NCBI GenBank assembly: GCA_032622095.1
Contig: CP136061.1
Span: forward strand, 127,546,754 to 127,610,753
Origin: Siphonodentalium dalli
Lineage: Eukaryota > Mollusca > Scaphopoda > Gadilida > Siphonodentaliidae
DNA length: 64,000 bases
Direction of reading: 5' to 3'
Part shown: positions 24,574 to 34,855 of the stretch, piece by piece
Layout of the letters: every line of letters starts with the position of its first letter
Numbering within the stretch: the stretch's first letter is position 1
The notes under the pieces: generated by a model
The model's input: the letters and a program-made list of their open reading frames with translations, nothing else
What the model was told of the DNA's origin: nothing
The model's database searches: none
Made by a program: the position numbers and the translations under genes

Positions 24574-24683
24574 TAGTACAGGCTGTACCGACATTTAAAT
24601 CTTTTCAGACATGAAACAATTGGGAATTTACAGTCTGTTATTTGAGCCTGACAATGTCCTTGACAGCCCACTCAAACCCCTAT

Positions 24684-24843
24684 TTAACCCTTTCATGCCG
24701 GGAGCTGTGCTGGTGCAGCATTAAAGGTCTGTGCCAGTGCATTCTCTTATATAACTGAGTCTCCCATAGGGAGTCTCGCATTTATATAAGAGAATGCATA
24801 ATTCTGCTGTGGTTAAGGAGTCAAATATTTAGAGCATTACTGT
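24684..24843. mobile_element. Chimera: family B left part joined to family A right tip
   Basis: TTAACCCTTTCATGCCGGG and one family B hairpin core run to AGAGAATGCATA at about 24797. The sequence then switches without spacer to ATTCTGCTGTGGTTAAGGAG and GAGCATTACTG, the right tip of family A. The right half of B and most of A are absent, pointing to a deletion between two neighbouring MITEs. Confidence 0.8.
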
Positions 24844-25388
24844 AATTCAAGAAGGGGCAGATTTAATACTCTGCCCTCAAATTAAATGAATTAAGAATGT
24901 GTATGTATGTCAATGTGAACACTTTAATTTCTAAGCTGAGTGTATAGTTCTAACTAACTATTTTAAGTAAATTTAACAAGTACTGACTGGTGTGGTCTTA
25001 GAACAGAGTCCCAGTCTTTAGTCAGGTGAGCGACTCCACAGTCATTGTCTGTCTTGTATAAATGGGCTTTTGTGTTGCATAATACTTAATTTATCATAGA
25101 AGGGTAATGTAGGGTGTAAATTGAACTTCAGCCATTGTTAGTTTTCCCTGACAACAGTCCACTTCTGCCTAATAACCAAACAGAGAGAAGTTACTTATCC
25201 CAATTTGAAAGCTCTAGCCTGGGATCTGTTGCCAAACTTCATATGGATCTTCTATGAGACCTGCAGCTGAGAGCTTTTGAATGTGAGTGACTGTCACTAA
25301 AACATTTGTCCGTTGGCAGCCAACTTGAATTTTACTCTTTGCATGACTTAATCCTTCATATGAATCTTCGGGGTGACCTTGTGATCTA
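24844..25388. other. Mixed repeat remnants
   Basis: 25098-25220 resembles the GGGAGAAGT-rich segment of 2905-3380 (AATAACCAAACAGAGAGAAG, CTAGCCTGGGATCTG). 25221-25385 carries diverged 160-bp family modules (CTTCATATGGATCTTC). No gene. Confidence 0.5.
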
Positions 25389-25502
25389 CAGTAATGCCCT
25401 AAATAATCGACTCCTTAACCACAGCAGAATTATGGGTAACTTTTCAGGATTTAGTCGGAAATATGGCTTGTTGCCATTCATCGGAAAACTCTCACCGATG
25501 GA
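25389..25502. mobile_element. Family A MITE, left arm only (A9)
   Basis: CAGTAATGCCCTAAATAATC through GGAAAACTCTCACCGATG. The right arm is missing. Confidence 0.85.
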
Positions 25503-25703
25503 TGGCCACACAAACAGATGGTTGCAGTCTATCTAGTATACCCCCACCCCATTTTTCTATGGAGAAATAATAACATTGGATAGGTTTCACCAGTACTATT
25601 AAACATACATAGGTACTTCGTTGATGACCACCCAACAACTCGTTTTAGAGAAAACTAATTTGATGGACAAAAATAGTTGTTGTACAAGAGAGCAGCATCA
25701 ACT

Positions 25704-25914
25704 TTAACCCTTCCATGACTGGAGCTTCCTGAAAATTTGCGAACCCTGTGCCAATGATATCCAATATATATTCAAATCTCCCATAGGGAGTCGGGTAAGC
25801 CAGTGCATTCTCTTATATATGCGAGGTTCCCTATGGAAGACTCGCATATATAAGAGAATGCTCTGGCACATGATTAATGCTGCACCGGTGTGGCTCCTGT
25901 CATGGAAAGGTTAA
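25704..25914. mobile_element. Family B MITE, copy B5
   Basis: TTAACCCTTCCATGACTGG start and TCATGGAAAGGTTAA end, with shortened first core. Its right TTAA forms part of the 11-bp duplication made by the adjoining family D element, so D3 inserted after B5. Confidence 0.85.
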
Positions 25915-25921
25915 CAATCAA

Positions 25922-26152
25922 GCCTTGAAATAGTGTGCCTGTCATTTGCAGAATGAGGTCCCCAGAGGGTGAATTTAGTGATGCTACCCCGCATAGTGGG
26001 CTAGCATCACCAAATTCACCCTCTGGGGACCTCATTCTGCTTACACCTCAGCAGAATGAGGTTCCCAGAGGGTGAATAGCGGGGTAGCATCACTAAATTC
26101 ACCCTCTGGGGACCTCATTCTGCAAATGACAGACACACTATTTCAAGGCTTG
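25922..26152. mobile_element. Family D element, copy D3, perfect 11-bp target duplication
   Basis: Runs from GCCTTGAAATAGTGTG to CACTATTTCAAGGCTTG. Flanked by TTAACAATCAA at 25911-25921 and 26153-26163. Short form: the two subterminal palindromes are almost back to back. Non-coding. Confidence 0.9.
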
Positions 26153-26508
26153 TTAACAATCAAACTGTTCATAAAGTGATTCAAAGAGTCCTGATACTAG
26201 GCCTAATCAATATAAATTTCTCTAGAGATTAAACCTTTTAATATTATGCACCTACTGAAAGGTTTTCAAAGGTCTTGAAGTTGGCAGGAAGTAATTACCT
26301 TACGAGCAATGGATCAGAATGGATCGTACTGTGAAGAAACTGTGAAGAATTTGTAAACCAAAACTAAAATTGGATAGGTTTCACCAGTACTAATAAAATC
26401 CTGCAGTTATGGCTAAGCAGGGGATAATGTTAACATAATTTCTGCCCTACAATCTACTGTCAGGACACCTTTGATCTGGATTAATGTTTTTAGATTATTT
26501 GCATGATC

Positions 26509-26951
26509 ACCCTTGCAATAGTGTCTGTCATTTGCAGAATGTGGTCCCCAGAGGGTGAATTTAGTGATGCTACTGTGCACATTGGGCTAGCATCATGAAA
26601 TTCACCCTCTGGGGACCTCATTCTGCTTAGGCCTCATATTCTGGAAAGTATCTATAGCCTCAAATTAACATTGTTTTAGTTACTGTCTTAGTTAACTGTC
26701 TTCTTTCTAAATCCCCTAATTTGCAGAAGATAAAATGCATTATCAAGGTGACTACTGTGTGAACATCACCAACTTCAACTGGGGAAATTCAATCTGATCC
26801 TAGGTCTCTCATAGCAGTTGATGCCTAATCAGAATGAGGTTCCTTTGAGGGTGAATTTGGTGATGCTAGCCTGCCTTGTGGGATAGTATAACTATATTCA
26901 CCCTCTGGGGACCTCATTCTGCAAATGACAAAAACACTATTTCAAGGCTTG
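26509..26951. mobile_element. Family D element, copy D4 (long form)
   Basis: CCCTTGCAATAGTGTCTGTC start, CACTATTTCAAGGCTTG end. Has the long spacer between palindromes (AGATAAAATGCATTATCAAG, AACATCACCAACTTCAACTG) seen in D2, D6 and D7. Confidence 0.85.
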
Positions 26952-26975
26952 CAACCTTGCTGGCAGAATAAATAT

Positions 26976-27226
26976 GCCTTGAAATAGAGTGTCTGTCATT
27001 TGCAGAATGAGGTCCCCAGAGGGTGAATTTGGTGATGCTACCCCGCATAGCGGGCTAGCATCACCAAATTCACCCTCTGGGGACCTCATTCTGCTTACAC
27101 CTCAGCAGAATGAGGTTCCCAGAGGGTGAATTTGGTGATGCTAGCCCGCTATGCGGGGTAGCATCACTAAATTCACCCTCTGGGGACCTCATTCTGCAAA
27201 TGACAGACACACTATTTCAAGGCTTG
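26976..27226. mobile_element. Family D element, copy D5, perfect 11-bp target duplication
   Basis: Flanked by AGAATAAATAT at 26965-26975 and 27227-27237. Ends GCCTTGAAATAGAG and CTATTTCAAGGCTTG. Short form, very similar to D3. The two internal palindromes pair extensively. Confidence 0.9.
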
Positions 27227-27237
27227 AGAATAAATAT

Positions 27238-28021
27238 GCAAGTTATTTATTGCAGTCCAAGCTGCTCTACCGGCCATTTGTTTGATATAAAGCTTAATAT
27301 TTTTATTTAGTACATTGTGAAATGTGTATGGATACCAGCTGGATTTTTGTATCTAAAGAATACCATGTAGCGCTGTAGTAATCACACACACACACATATA
27401 TTAAAAGTCATTACAAATGTGATCTACATGTTTGCATTTGTTACGCGATGTTATGTAATAAACAGTTCATGTTTTAATAAGCATTATGGAGTCATAATGT
27501 TTTTAAATGAATGATACTGTAGCTTAACTTGGCGAGGGGATAATGTTAGACATTACAGTCAATGGAGCGATAAGGAATGGGGAAAGTTGAATGTTTAAGC
27601 AATACCACAGAACCATATGAAGTTTGGGATCAATTGAATGAAATATGTTGGCTGCAGGGTATGCCAAAGTATTCAGTCATGTAAAGAGTAAAATTCTAGA
27701 TAGTTGATAGCGGCCATGTTTTTCATCGAAAATCATTCAAATTTGATAGCTCCCTCATAGAAGTTATCCTGCACATGTCTGCAAATTTTCAAAACATTTC
27801 TTTAATAAATATAAATGTGGCCTGCAGGGTGTGCTGATGGATTAAAATGTGAAATCCAAGATGGCTGATGACGGCCATGTTTTTTAATAAATTTCGGGAA
27901 AATATCGAAGGCACCCATCTAGAGGTCACTCCTGAAGATTCATATGATCAGATGAGGGATGTGGCCTGTAGGATGTGCTAAAGTAAATTGTTGATGGATG
28001 CATGGACAATCAGATTCCAAC
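27238..28021. repeat. Inverted, diverged 160-bp family modules
   Basis: From about 27520 (CTGTAGCTTAACTTGGCGAG) to 28015 the reverse complement of the TAGCTCAACTT-headed family appears, with AAGATGGCTGATGACGGCCA and GATGAGGGATGTGGCC. A (CA)n stretch lies near 27388. No gene. Confidence 0.6.
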
Positions 28022-28408
28022 AGAAACAACATTTTTAGAAATTCCGCTTTAGTTATCAGAATTGATTAATTGCCCAAAAATAATGCTAACCACTGTCAAC
28101 TATAGTATAAAATTGCCCGAAACGTGTTATTTATCAGCATGTTGTTCGACGAAATTTGGCCTTATTATCAACACAAAGCCTCTTGATTTCAGAGTTATCC
28201 ATTTTCATCTGCAATTTGGTCCACGACCGTCGACTTTTTACTGGGCCACTAAGTCTTGATGGTGAAATATAATAGATTTAAAAAATCGATATCTAATAAC
28301 TCTGATCTTTGATAGGTGGGTTCCTGGACTCGAATCAAATATATTTTTTACCCCCGAATCCAAATAAATAGTAATTGAAGGGTGCTTAATCGAATTATGC
28401 ATCTTTAA
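28022..28408. mobile_element. Family G MITE, copy G4 (left end missing)
   Basis: AATGCTAACCACTGTCAACT, ACGTGTTATTTATCAGCATG and TCGAATTATGCATCTTTAA match G3. The left TTAA terminus is not visible. Confidence 0.7.
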
Positions 28409-28598
28409 ATGAAAATGATTTTATTATAAAACAATTTTATTGGACACCAATGAATTATCTGACATTTTTTGTGACAAGTCAGTTAGTGATCTCCCACATA
28501 TTTTTATCACTTTTAGGCACACTGCATGAAAAATGTTTTTCTAATTAATAAATAGAGCATGGCAAGAATTTCTCCAGATCAATAAACCAAAATGTGTA

Positions 28599-28813
28599 CA
28601 GTAATGCTCTAAGTAATCGACTTCTTAACCACAGCAGAATTATGGGTAACTTTTCAGGATTTAGTCGGAAATATGACTTGTTGCCATTCATCGGAAAGCT
28701 CTTGGGGAGAGCTTTCCGATGAATGGCAACAAGCCATATTTCCAACTAAATCCTGAAAAGTTACCCACAATTCTGCTGCGGTTAAGAAGTCGATTACTTT
28801 AGAGTATTACTGT
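28599..28813. mobile_element. Family A foldback MITE, copy A10 (complete)
   Basis: CAGTAATGCTCTAAGTAATC to GAGTATTACTG, centre GCTCTTGGGGAGAGC. Arms nearly perfect. Confidence 0.9.
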
Positions 28814-29393
28814 AGTATTTAAGTTTTATTTTGAGTGCACAAAATCCAAAAACTGTGCCACTTCGCAAGTTGATATTATTCCTGTGAAAAAAGTGTTCAC
28901 AGTAACATTTTAATCTCATTTGGGCATGCCTCAGTAAATTGGTGGTACATTTCCATATATATTTTCTCAAGACGGTAGTCTCTGTTCATTGATTTTTGCA
29001 TACGAGTTTAGTATAGTATATGTGTTGTACTAAATTTAGCATCATAATACAGGACACATCTCTCGGCCAATCAGAAGGTGCCATTTCTGGGTGAGGTGAA
29101 ATATACATAGTTAAAAGTTTTAAGTGAAAACTATTATTTTTCTCATTTTATTATTCAGCATTCATAAAACAGCTTTTTCTCCTCAGCAACAATAAATCAG
29201 AGATGAAGTAGACAGTAATTTGTTTGGAAACATACCACACCTAATCCACAACCATCACCAACCAACCACCCTTCCCCCCCCCCCCAACTAAGCCAGCAGT
29301 CCAATTGATGTCATTTCATGTTGGGCTATGTGTTCTATAAATTATAGTAAGCAGGTTCACAGAGAGCGGTCCCAGTTTGAATATCTGAAATGG
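28814..29393. other. No feature recognised
   Basis: AT-rich, with a C-run at 29275-29285. No exon recognised. Confidence 0.5.
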
Positions 29394-29622
29394 GACAAAA
29401 TGAGTCTGAATTTCACAGCGAGTGTTAGGCATAATCATATTTAACATGAGTCTGAATTTCACAGTGAGTGTTAGGCATAATCATATTTAACATGAGTCTG
29501 AATTTCACAGCGAGTGTTAGGCATAATCATATTTAACATGAGTCCGAATTTCACAGCGAGAGTTAGGCTTAATCAAATTTAACACGAGTCTGAATTTCAC
29601 AGCGAGTGTCAGGCGTAATATT
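29394..29622. repeat. 46-bp tandem repeat, five units
   Basis: TGAGTCTGAATTTCACAG (or a one-base variant) begins at 29401, 29447, 29493, 29539 and 29585, an exact 46-bp period. Units carry CGAGTGTTAGGCATAATC. Non-coding. Confidence 0.92.
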
Positions 29623-31010
29623 TGAAATGGAGGCTCATTTGAGCCTCCAAATAATGTAGACAGCAGAGGTAAGATATTGGTAGAAAAATACACAAAATAA
29701 AAATCTATCAAGAAAATTTGCAAAAATCAAGCAAATTTCCAGCTTTTTTTTGCAGAGAAGTCAAACTTCATTATTGTTGCACTAGCTGATATAAGCTCTA
29801 TTTGGGACCCTTTATTCAGTGTTGGAGAGGCCTGTGGCCCCTTTATGAACTCAGGGCTGGTGGCACATTTTAATCGTTAAAATAAAAATATATAAAAAAA
29901 ATGATTTAGAAAAAAAGAGGCCGTTATAAAATTCTGCAGCGGGTACTTACTCCAAGTTACCACACCAAATTTGGTTGAAATCCGTCCAGGCATCTGGGAG
30001 GATAAAAGCGAAGACAGACAGATCCTACTCTTTTATATATAGATGTTGAAGAAAATCGTGACTTCAATGCATCACAATTCTTTCTCTGCATTGCATTGTC
30101 AGGACTGTACCACAATGCATCATGATTCATATTTTGAATAGTAGCAGCAGTTTCCTACTCAAATGTACCCTCATTTTGACTTGAGATAGCTGAATGGTAA
30201 GTGATTGATTTTCTTTTGGTCAGATGATCTGGTTCGTGGTCATTTTCCGGCATTTTGAAATCCAAGGTGGCCACCATTCTCATTTTTGGAAATGAATATG
30301 TCTACTAAATCACTCGACGTGACGTCAGATTGGCTGATCTAGCATAGAAATTTGGCATACTTTGTATATATAGATATGCTACGGTTTGTAGAAAATTACA
30401 TATGAGGGCATTTACTTGTAAAGAAAAAGAAATATTTGATCATTAATCACAAAATTTGGGGTAAAAAAGTGTGTTTTTTCACATAGGGGTACATTCCATT
30501 TGTTTTGTTTCAACACATAAGAAGAAAATGTCAATGTATTAAATAAGGTTGTGTTCTCTCGACTCGGGACACACAAAAATGTAAAATTTTGATTCACATG
30601 TTATGCTTTGCCTGAGAAAAATCAATAAAACCTGACCCTCCAGCTGGACCCTCTCCTATTTTTTTTATTATTTTCACAATTGGAGTATTTGGAATGAGAA
30701 CGGCATAAATATTGTGAATTGATGATTGGTTCAAACTAGATTCGTGATTCCATACACAATGTGTCCATGAAGTGACAAACAAATCTAAATTTTGTGCGAA
30801 TTTTATGATTTTTACTGAAAATTTCAACAGATTGAAACATTTCCAAATTTTGAGCTTTTGGAATATGAACAGTATGCATCTTGTGAATTCATGGTTAGTT
30901 CTGTCTGGATTTGTCTTTCTATACACAATTTCTTCATTTAGTCAAAAACAAATCTGAATTTTGGAAAATTTGATTATGCCGTTAAATTCTGTTATACTCC
31001 TGAAAGCAAA
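29623..31010. other. Unassigned repeat tail and a degenerate duplication
   Basis: 29960-30045 contains ACCAAATTTGGTTGAAATCC followed by GACAGACAGATCC and TATATATAGAT, a motif string common at the ends of dispersed invertebrate repeats. 30675-30795 and 30845-30965 are two diverged copies (period about 170 bp) of a segment with TTGTGAATTSATG, CATACACAAT and ACAAATCTRAATTTTG. A 110-codon open frame (30926-30594, minus) spans the first copy and has no recognisable domain. Confidence 0.45.
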
Positions 31011-31436
31011 TACTGTATACACTCGTCAGTAAGCCCGGAGGGCTAGTGCACATTTTTGCTCAAAAAGTGGGTACTAGGCTTACTCATGAGGACCCCCCCC
31101 CCCCCCCCCCCCCCCCCGTGCAAAAACTCAGGTAGCCCACCTACCATCATATTTTATACCAATACCATATTTTATATTGAATAAAGATAATGATGCGTTT
31201 TATTTATGTTATTAAGAAGATAAGAGCACATGATAATAACCAGTTTGAATAACAATTGTTTACTTTTATTCATCTTTATTTTTTTTTTAAACTGGAAAAA
31301 ATAAATTCTACACGATAGAATGCTCAAAAATGGGGGTGGGTTTATCATCAAGGACCACCCCATGTTTTATTTAGGGTAAAAAACCCAGACTGGGCTTATC
31401 TTCAAGGATGGGCTTACTGATGTGGGTATACAGTAT
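31011..31436. mobile_element. TIR element with poly(C) centre
   Basis: Left end ATACTGTATACACTCGTCAG then TAAGCCC, right end GGGCTTACTGATGTGGGTAT then ACAGTAT, forming a terminal inverted repeat of about 27 bp. A run of about 30 C lies at 31088-31118. Non-coding. Confidence 0.72.
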
Positions 31437-32149
31437 TTTGTTTTTAAATATTCTCTTTGACTTACATTGGGACATATTAGTAATATTTTAGTGGGATTAA
31501 CTAAAATTCTTCATATATACCAACAGTAGAACTTTAACCGCTTTGCTGCTATGACGTCCGTAACTATTACGGACGTAAAATTGCACGCTGTGTGCTATAT
31601 GGCCCATATGTACTATGGACCTTCTTCAGCACACTAGCAGTAGGCCATAATACATAACTGGAACTCAGAGATTGGTACATCGGAATAATTGTATCTTGAA
31701 GTTTCAAACACTGATAGCCCAACTGCTTGATCCTTATATATTCCTGTTTTCACCATTGTTTTACTCCAAAAGATACCAAACCACCACCAAACACCAGTAG
31801 AGTCACTGTTCTGGCATTTTGGAACAACTTGGGTCATATTTAATTAGTCTGCATGAACAGGGGATGATGAGTGCTGGGAGCCATAGGTCACTTTTTTTAA
31901 TGTTCCCGAAATCATAAATGCAATGATGCAACACATTAGCCTCCTCTTATGTGGCTGATTCAGCAATTGGTTGAAATAAATAGTACATGTATATGATACA
32001 TAAATTGCACAAGAGAAATGTATATATTTGCACCTTTAAAAACTCTTCTATAAAAAAATACAAAATAACATGACTTTCCAACAAGCTGTACTATATTTTT
32101 CATCATGTTGTTGTTTCAAGCTCCAACATCAGCGTATATGATGCATTTT
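31437..32149. other. No feature recognised
   Basis: AT-rich. ATTACGGACGT-type short palindrome near 31555-31575. No gene recognised. Confidence 0.5.
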
Positions 32150-32742
32150 CTGGGGACCTCATTCTGCAAATGTCAGACACACAATTTCCAGGTAGTATCT
32201 TAAGTATATTCATATCACATTTTAATAATGAGAGCACTCAACAGTTATTAGATAACATGAGATGTTTTTTTTCTGACGCAGTGGGCTAGCATCACCAAAT
32301 TCACCTTCTGAGGACCTCATATTCTGGGAAGTATCTATAGTCTCAAATTAATATTGTTTTTAGTAACTTTTTCCCTTCTGTCCAGTTTCTAGATAACCTA
32401 ATTTGCAGAGGATAAAATGCGTAATCGAGATAACCAATGGGTGAATATCACCAACTTCAACTGGGGAACTTCAGTCTGAACATATGTGACTAGGTCTCCC
32501 TTAGGAGTTGAGGCCTAACCAGAATGAGGTTCCCAGAGTGTAAATTTGGTAATGCTAGCCCACCATGCAGGATACTGTCACTAAATTCACCCTCTGGGGA
32601 CCTCATTCTGCAAATGTCAGACACACTATTTCCAGGCTTGTGTAGAATAGACTAAAATCTTAAGTGAATTCATATCACATTTTAATAATGAGAGCAATCA
32701 CATGCAACAGTTATCAGATAACATGAGATATTTTTCAGGACA
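32150..32742. repeat. Direct duplication flanking a family D element
   Basis: 32150-32275 and 32594-32742 are the same segment: GGGGACCTCATTCTGCAAAT, the D terminus, then ATTCATATCACATTTTAATA and GATAACATGAGAT. Family D sequence (D6) lies between, from about 32276. The duplication includes a D end plus flanking DNA, so it arose by duplication after D6 inserted. Confidence 0.78.
32276..32642. mobile_element. Family D element, copy D6 (left end lost)
   Basis: Begins inside the left palindrome (GTGGGCTAGCATCACCAAAT), keeps the long spacer and intact right end CACTATTTCCAGGCTTG. Confidence 0.78.
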
Positions 32743-33178
32743 TTTATTTAGAGAACTTTAATCAATAGACACAAATTATTCATCTGTCTTCAGTATGAAA
32801 ATACCAACCACCTTGTCAACAGTACATAAACTTGAATACAAGATGTAATTTCACAAAAGGCCACTATTTTGGATTTCTGCAAACTGAGCTCAGAGCTTTG
32901 AAATAAACATGAGATCATATCAGTCGAATTACAGATCCACATTTATCCATAAACCTGCCATGTTCGAAATTTGTTTATTGGCAAAGATCGTATTACCATT
33001 ATTATCCTTAGTGAGCATGCTGTGTGGTAATTTTTCAACAAACAAATTAGCCATTATTATAATTCTCCCTGGAGGCATACAACATAAGGAGAAAAAACAT
33101 TAAAGGGACTGAATGCCTTTGAAGTGGGTTCATGCAAAATAACATAAAAGTCTGTAAAACAACTATCATCGACAATTA
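32743..33178. other. No feature recognised
   Basis: AT-rich. A 64-codon open frame (32909-33103) has no recognisable domain. Confidence 0.5.
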
Positions 33179-33356
33179 CAGTAATGCCATAAATAATCGA
33201 CTCCTTAACCACAGCAGAATTATGGGTAATTTTTCAGGATTCAAACGGAAATATGGCTTGTTGCCATTCATCGAAAAGCTCTATTTCCGACTAAATCCTG
33301 AAAAATTGCCCATAATTGTTCTGTGGTTAAGGAGTTGATTATTTAGGGCATTACTG
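33179..33356. mobile_element. Family A MITE, copy A11 (central deletion)
   Basis: CAGTAATGCCATAAATAATC to GGGCATTACTG, with the centre and part of the right arm deleted (ATCGAAAAGCTCTATTTCCG). Confidence 0.88.
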
Positions 33357-34005
33357 TACATGCAAATATAGACTGACTTTGTTCTTATTTTCATTATTAA
33401 CAACTCTCCATTAAAGTTATTTTGCATGTTAAAACCATTGTTATGTAAACATTATTGGTACAATGGAATTACCAATAACAGGCAAATTAGTCCAATAACA
33501 TACCAAAGTTTAATCAAAACTTAAACGGTAAACATTGGCAAAGCATTGACAAATATTCTGAAAATCAAATTCAGACTAAAATATTTTAACTTTCTAAATG
33601 ATTAGCGATGTTTGCTGACAAATCACTGTAACAGTTTTGTTTACATAACAATGGTTTTAACATGTGAAATGACATTATTAGAGAGTAATTAATAATGAAA
33701 ATAAGAATGAAGTTCATCTATTTCTCCATGTTTGTCTTATTGGGGATGTTTTTAGACTTGTATATATTTGAACATTTAACCACCGCAAGTGCTTGGGGTC
33801 CTTTTAAAGATGGCATAACTATTTCTTGAACTTGTAGTAAAGATCCGGCGGTATAAAATAATAGTTTTGGATCAGAGAGCGCTACAGTAGGAGCTTCTGT
33901 TACTAGGAAGTAATAATTTTTTTTATGAACTGGGACAGGACATGTGTTGCTATTTATAGAATATTGCAACATTTTTTTAAAAGATATCTATCTTAGGATA
34001 CACTT
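33357..34005. other. No gene recognised
   Basis: Short inverted repeats around AACAATGGTTTTAACATG (33428 region and 33645). An 84-codon minus open frame at 33972-33718 has no recognisable domain. Confidence 0.45.
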
Positions 34006-34249
34006 TTAACCCTTTGAGTGCCAGGTCGATTTTTGTATCATCAACCCATATACCCTGTGCCAATGCATTCTCTTATATATGCGAGTCGACCATAGGTCGC
34101 CTCGCATATATAAGAGAATGCATTGGCCTAACAATTTTTTTTTTTTTACAATTTTTTACAATTTTAATAATTTATTCTTATATTCTTTAACAGACTTATT
34201 TTGTAGGTTTAGGGCCGATGAGATCGGCCCCTGGCACTCAAAGGGTTAA
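34006..34249. mobile_element. Family B subfamily with GAGTGCCAGG ends (B6)
   Basis: TTAACCCTTTGAGTGCCAGG start and CTGGCACTCAAAGGGTTAA end. Shares the AATGCATTCTCTTATATATG core of family B, but the outer arms are different and the inner stem reads CGACC-ATA-GGTCG in place of CTCCC-ATA-GGGAG. Confidence 0.85.
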
Positions 34250-34379
34250 GTGAAAAATTTCCAAAATCTGATGTTTCTTCTGTGTGATATTTTATAAGAA
34301 TTGAAATCAGCCTTGAAAATGAATTTCTTAGAAAAAAAGCTGACATTGCAGGAAGTTGTCGGAAGGAGATAGAGCATTT

Positions 34380-34638
34380 TTAACCCTTTCATGACGATAG
34401 CTGCGCTGGTGCAGCATTATAGATCACATGCCAATGCATTCTCTTATATATGTGAGATTCCCATATGAAGCCTTGCATATATAAAAGAATGCACTGGCTT
34501 ACAAGGTCAAGGTGATGTTAGGCCAATGTATTCTCTCATATATGCGAGGCTCCTTATGAGAGACTCGCATATATAAGCGAATGCATTGGTACCGGGTTTT
34601 CGTAAAATTTCAGGAAGCTCTAGTCATGGCAGTGTTAA
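34380..34638. mobile_element. Family B MITE, copy B7
   Basis: TTAACCCTTTCATGACGATA start and CTAGTCATGGCAGTGTTAA end, with two hairpin cores, the first partly decayed. Confidence 0.85.
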
Positions 34639-34749
34639 CTGCATTGCAGTAAATAGCAATTTCTAAATCATTACAAAAAGAAGAATGCCAATCCTAAGAG
34701 CTCAGAATAATATTACTTTTGTTTCAATATATTCAGAACGAAATACAGA

Positions 34750-34854
34750 GAGAGCTTTCCGATGAATGGCGACAAGCCATATTTCCAACTAAATCCTGAA
34801 AAATTACACATAATTCTGCTGTGGTTAAGGAGTCAGTTATTTAGGGCATAACTG
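34750..34854. mobile_element. Family A MITE, right arm only (A12)
   Basis: GAGAGCTTTCCGATGAATGG through TTTAGGGCATAACTG. Confidence 0.82.
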
Positions 34855-34855
34855 C

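Noticed and set aside
30594-30926. 110-codon minus ORF
   Set aside because: Overlaps a degenerate tandem duplication, has a biased Phe/Ile/Lys composition typical of AT-rich DNA, and has no domain or splice context.
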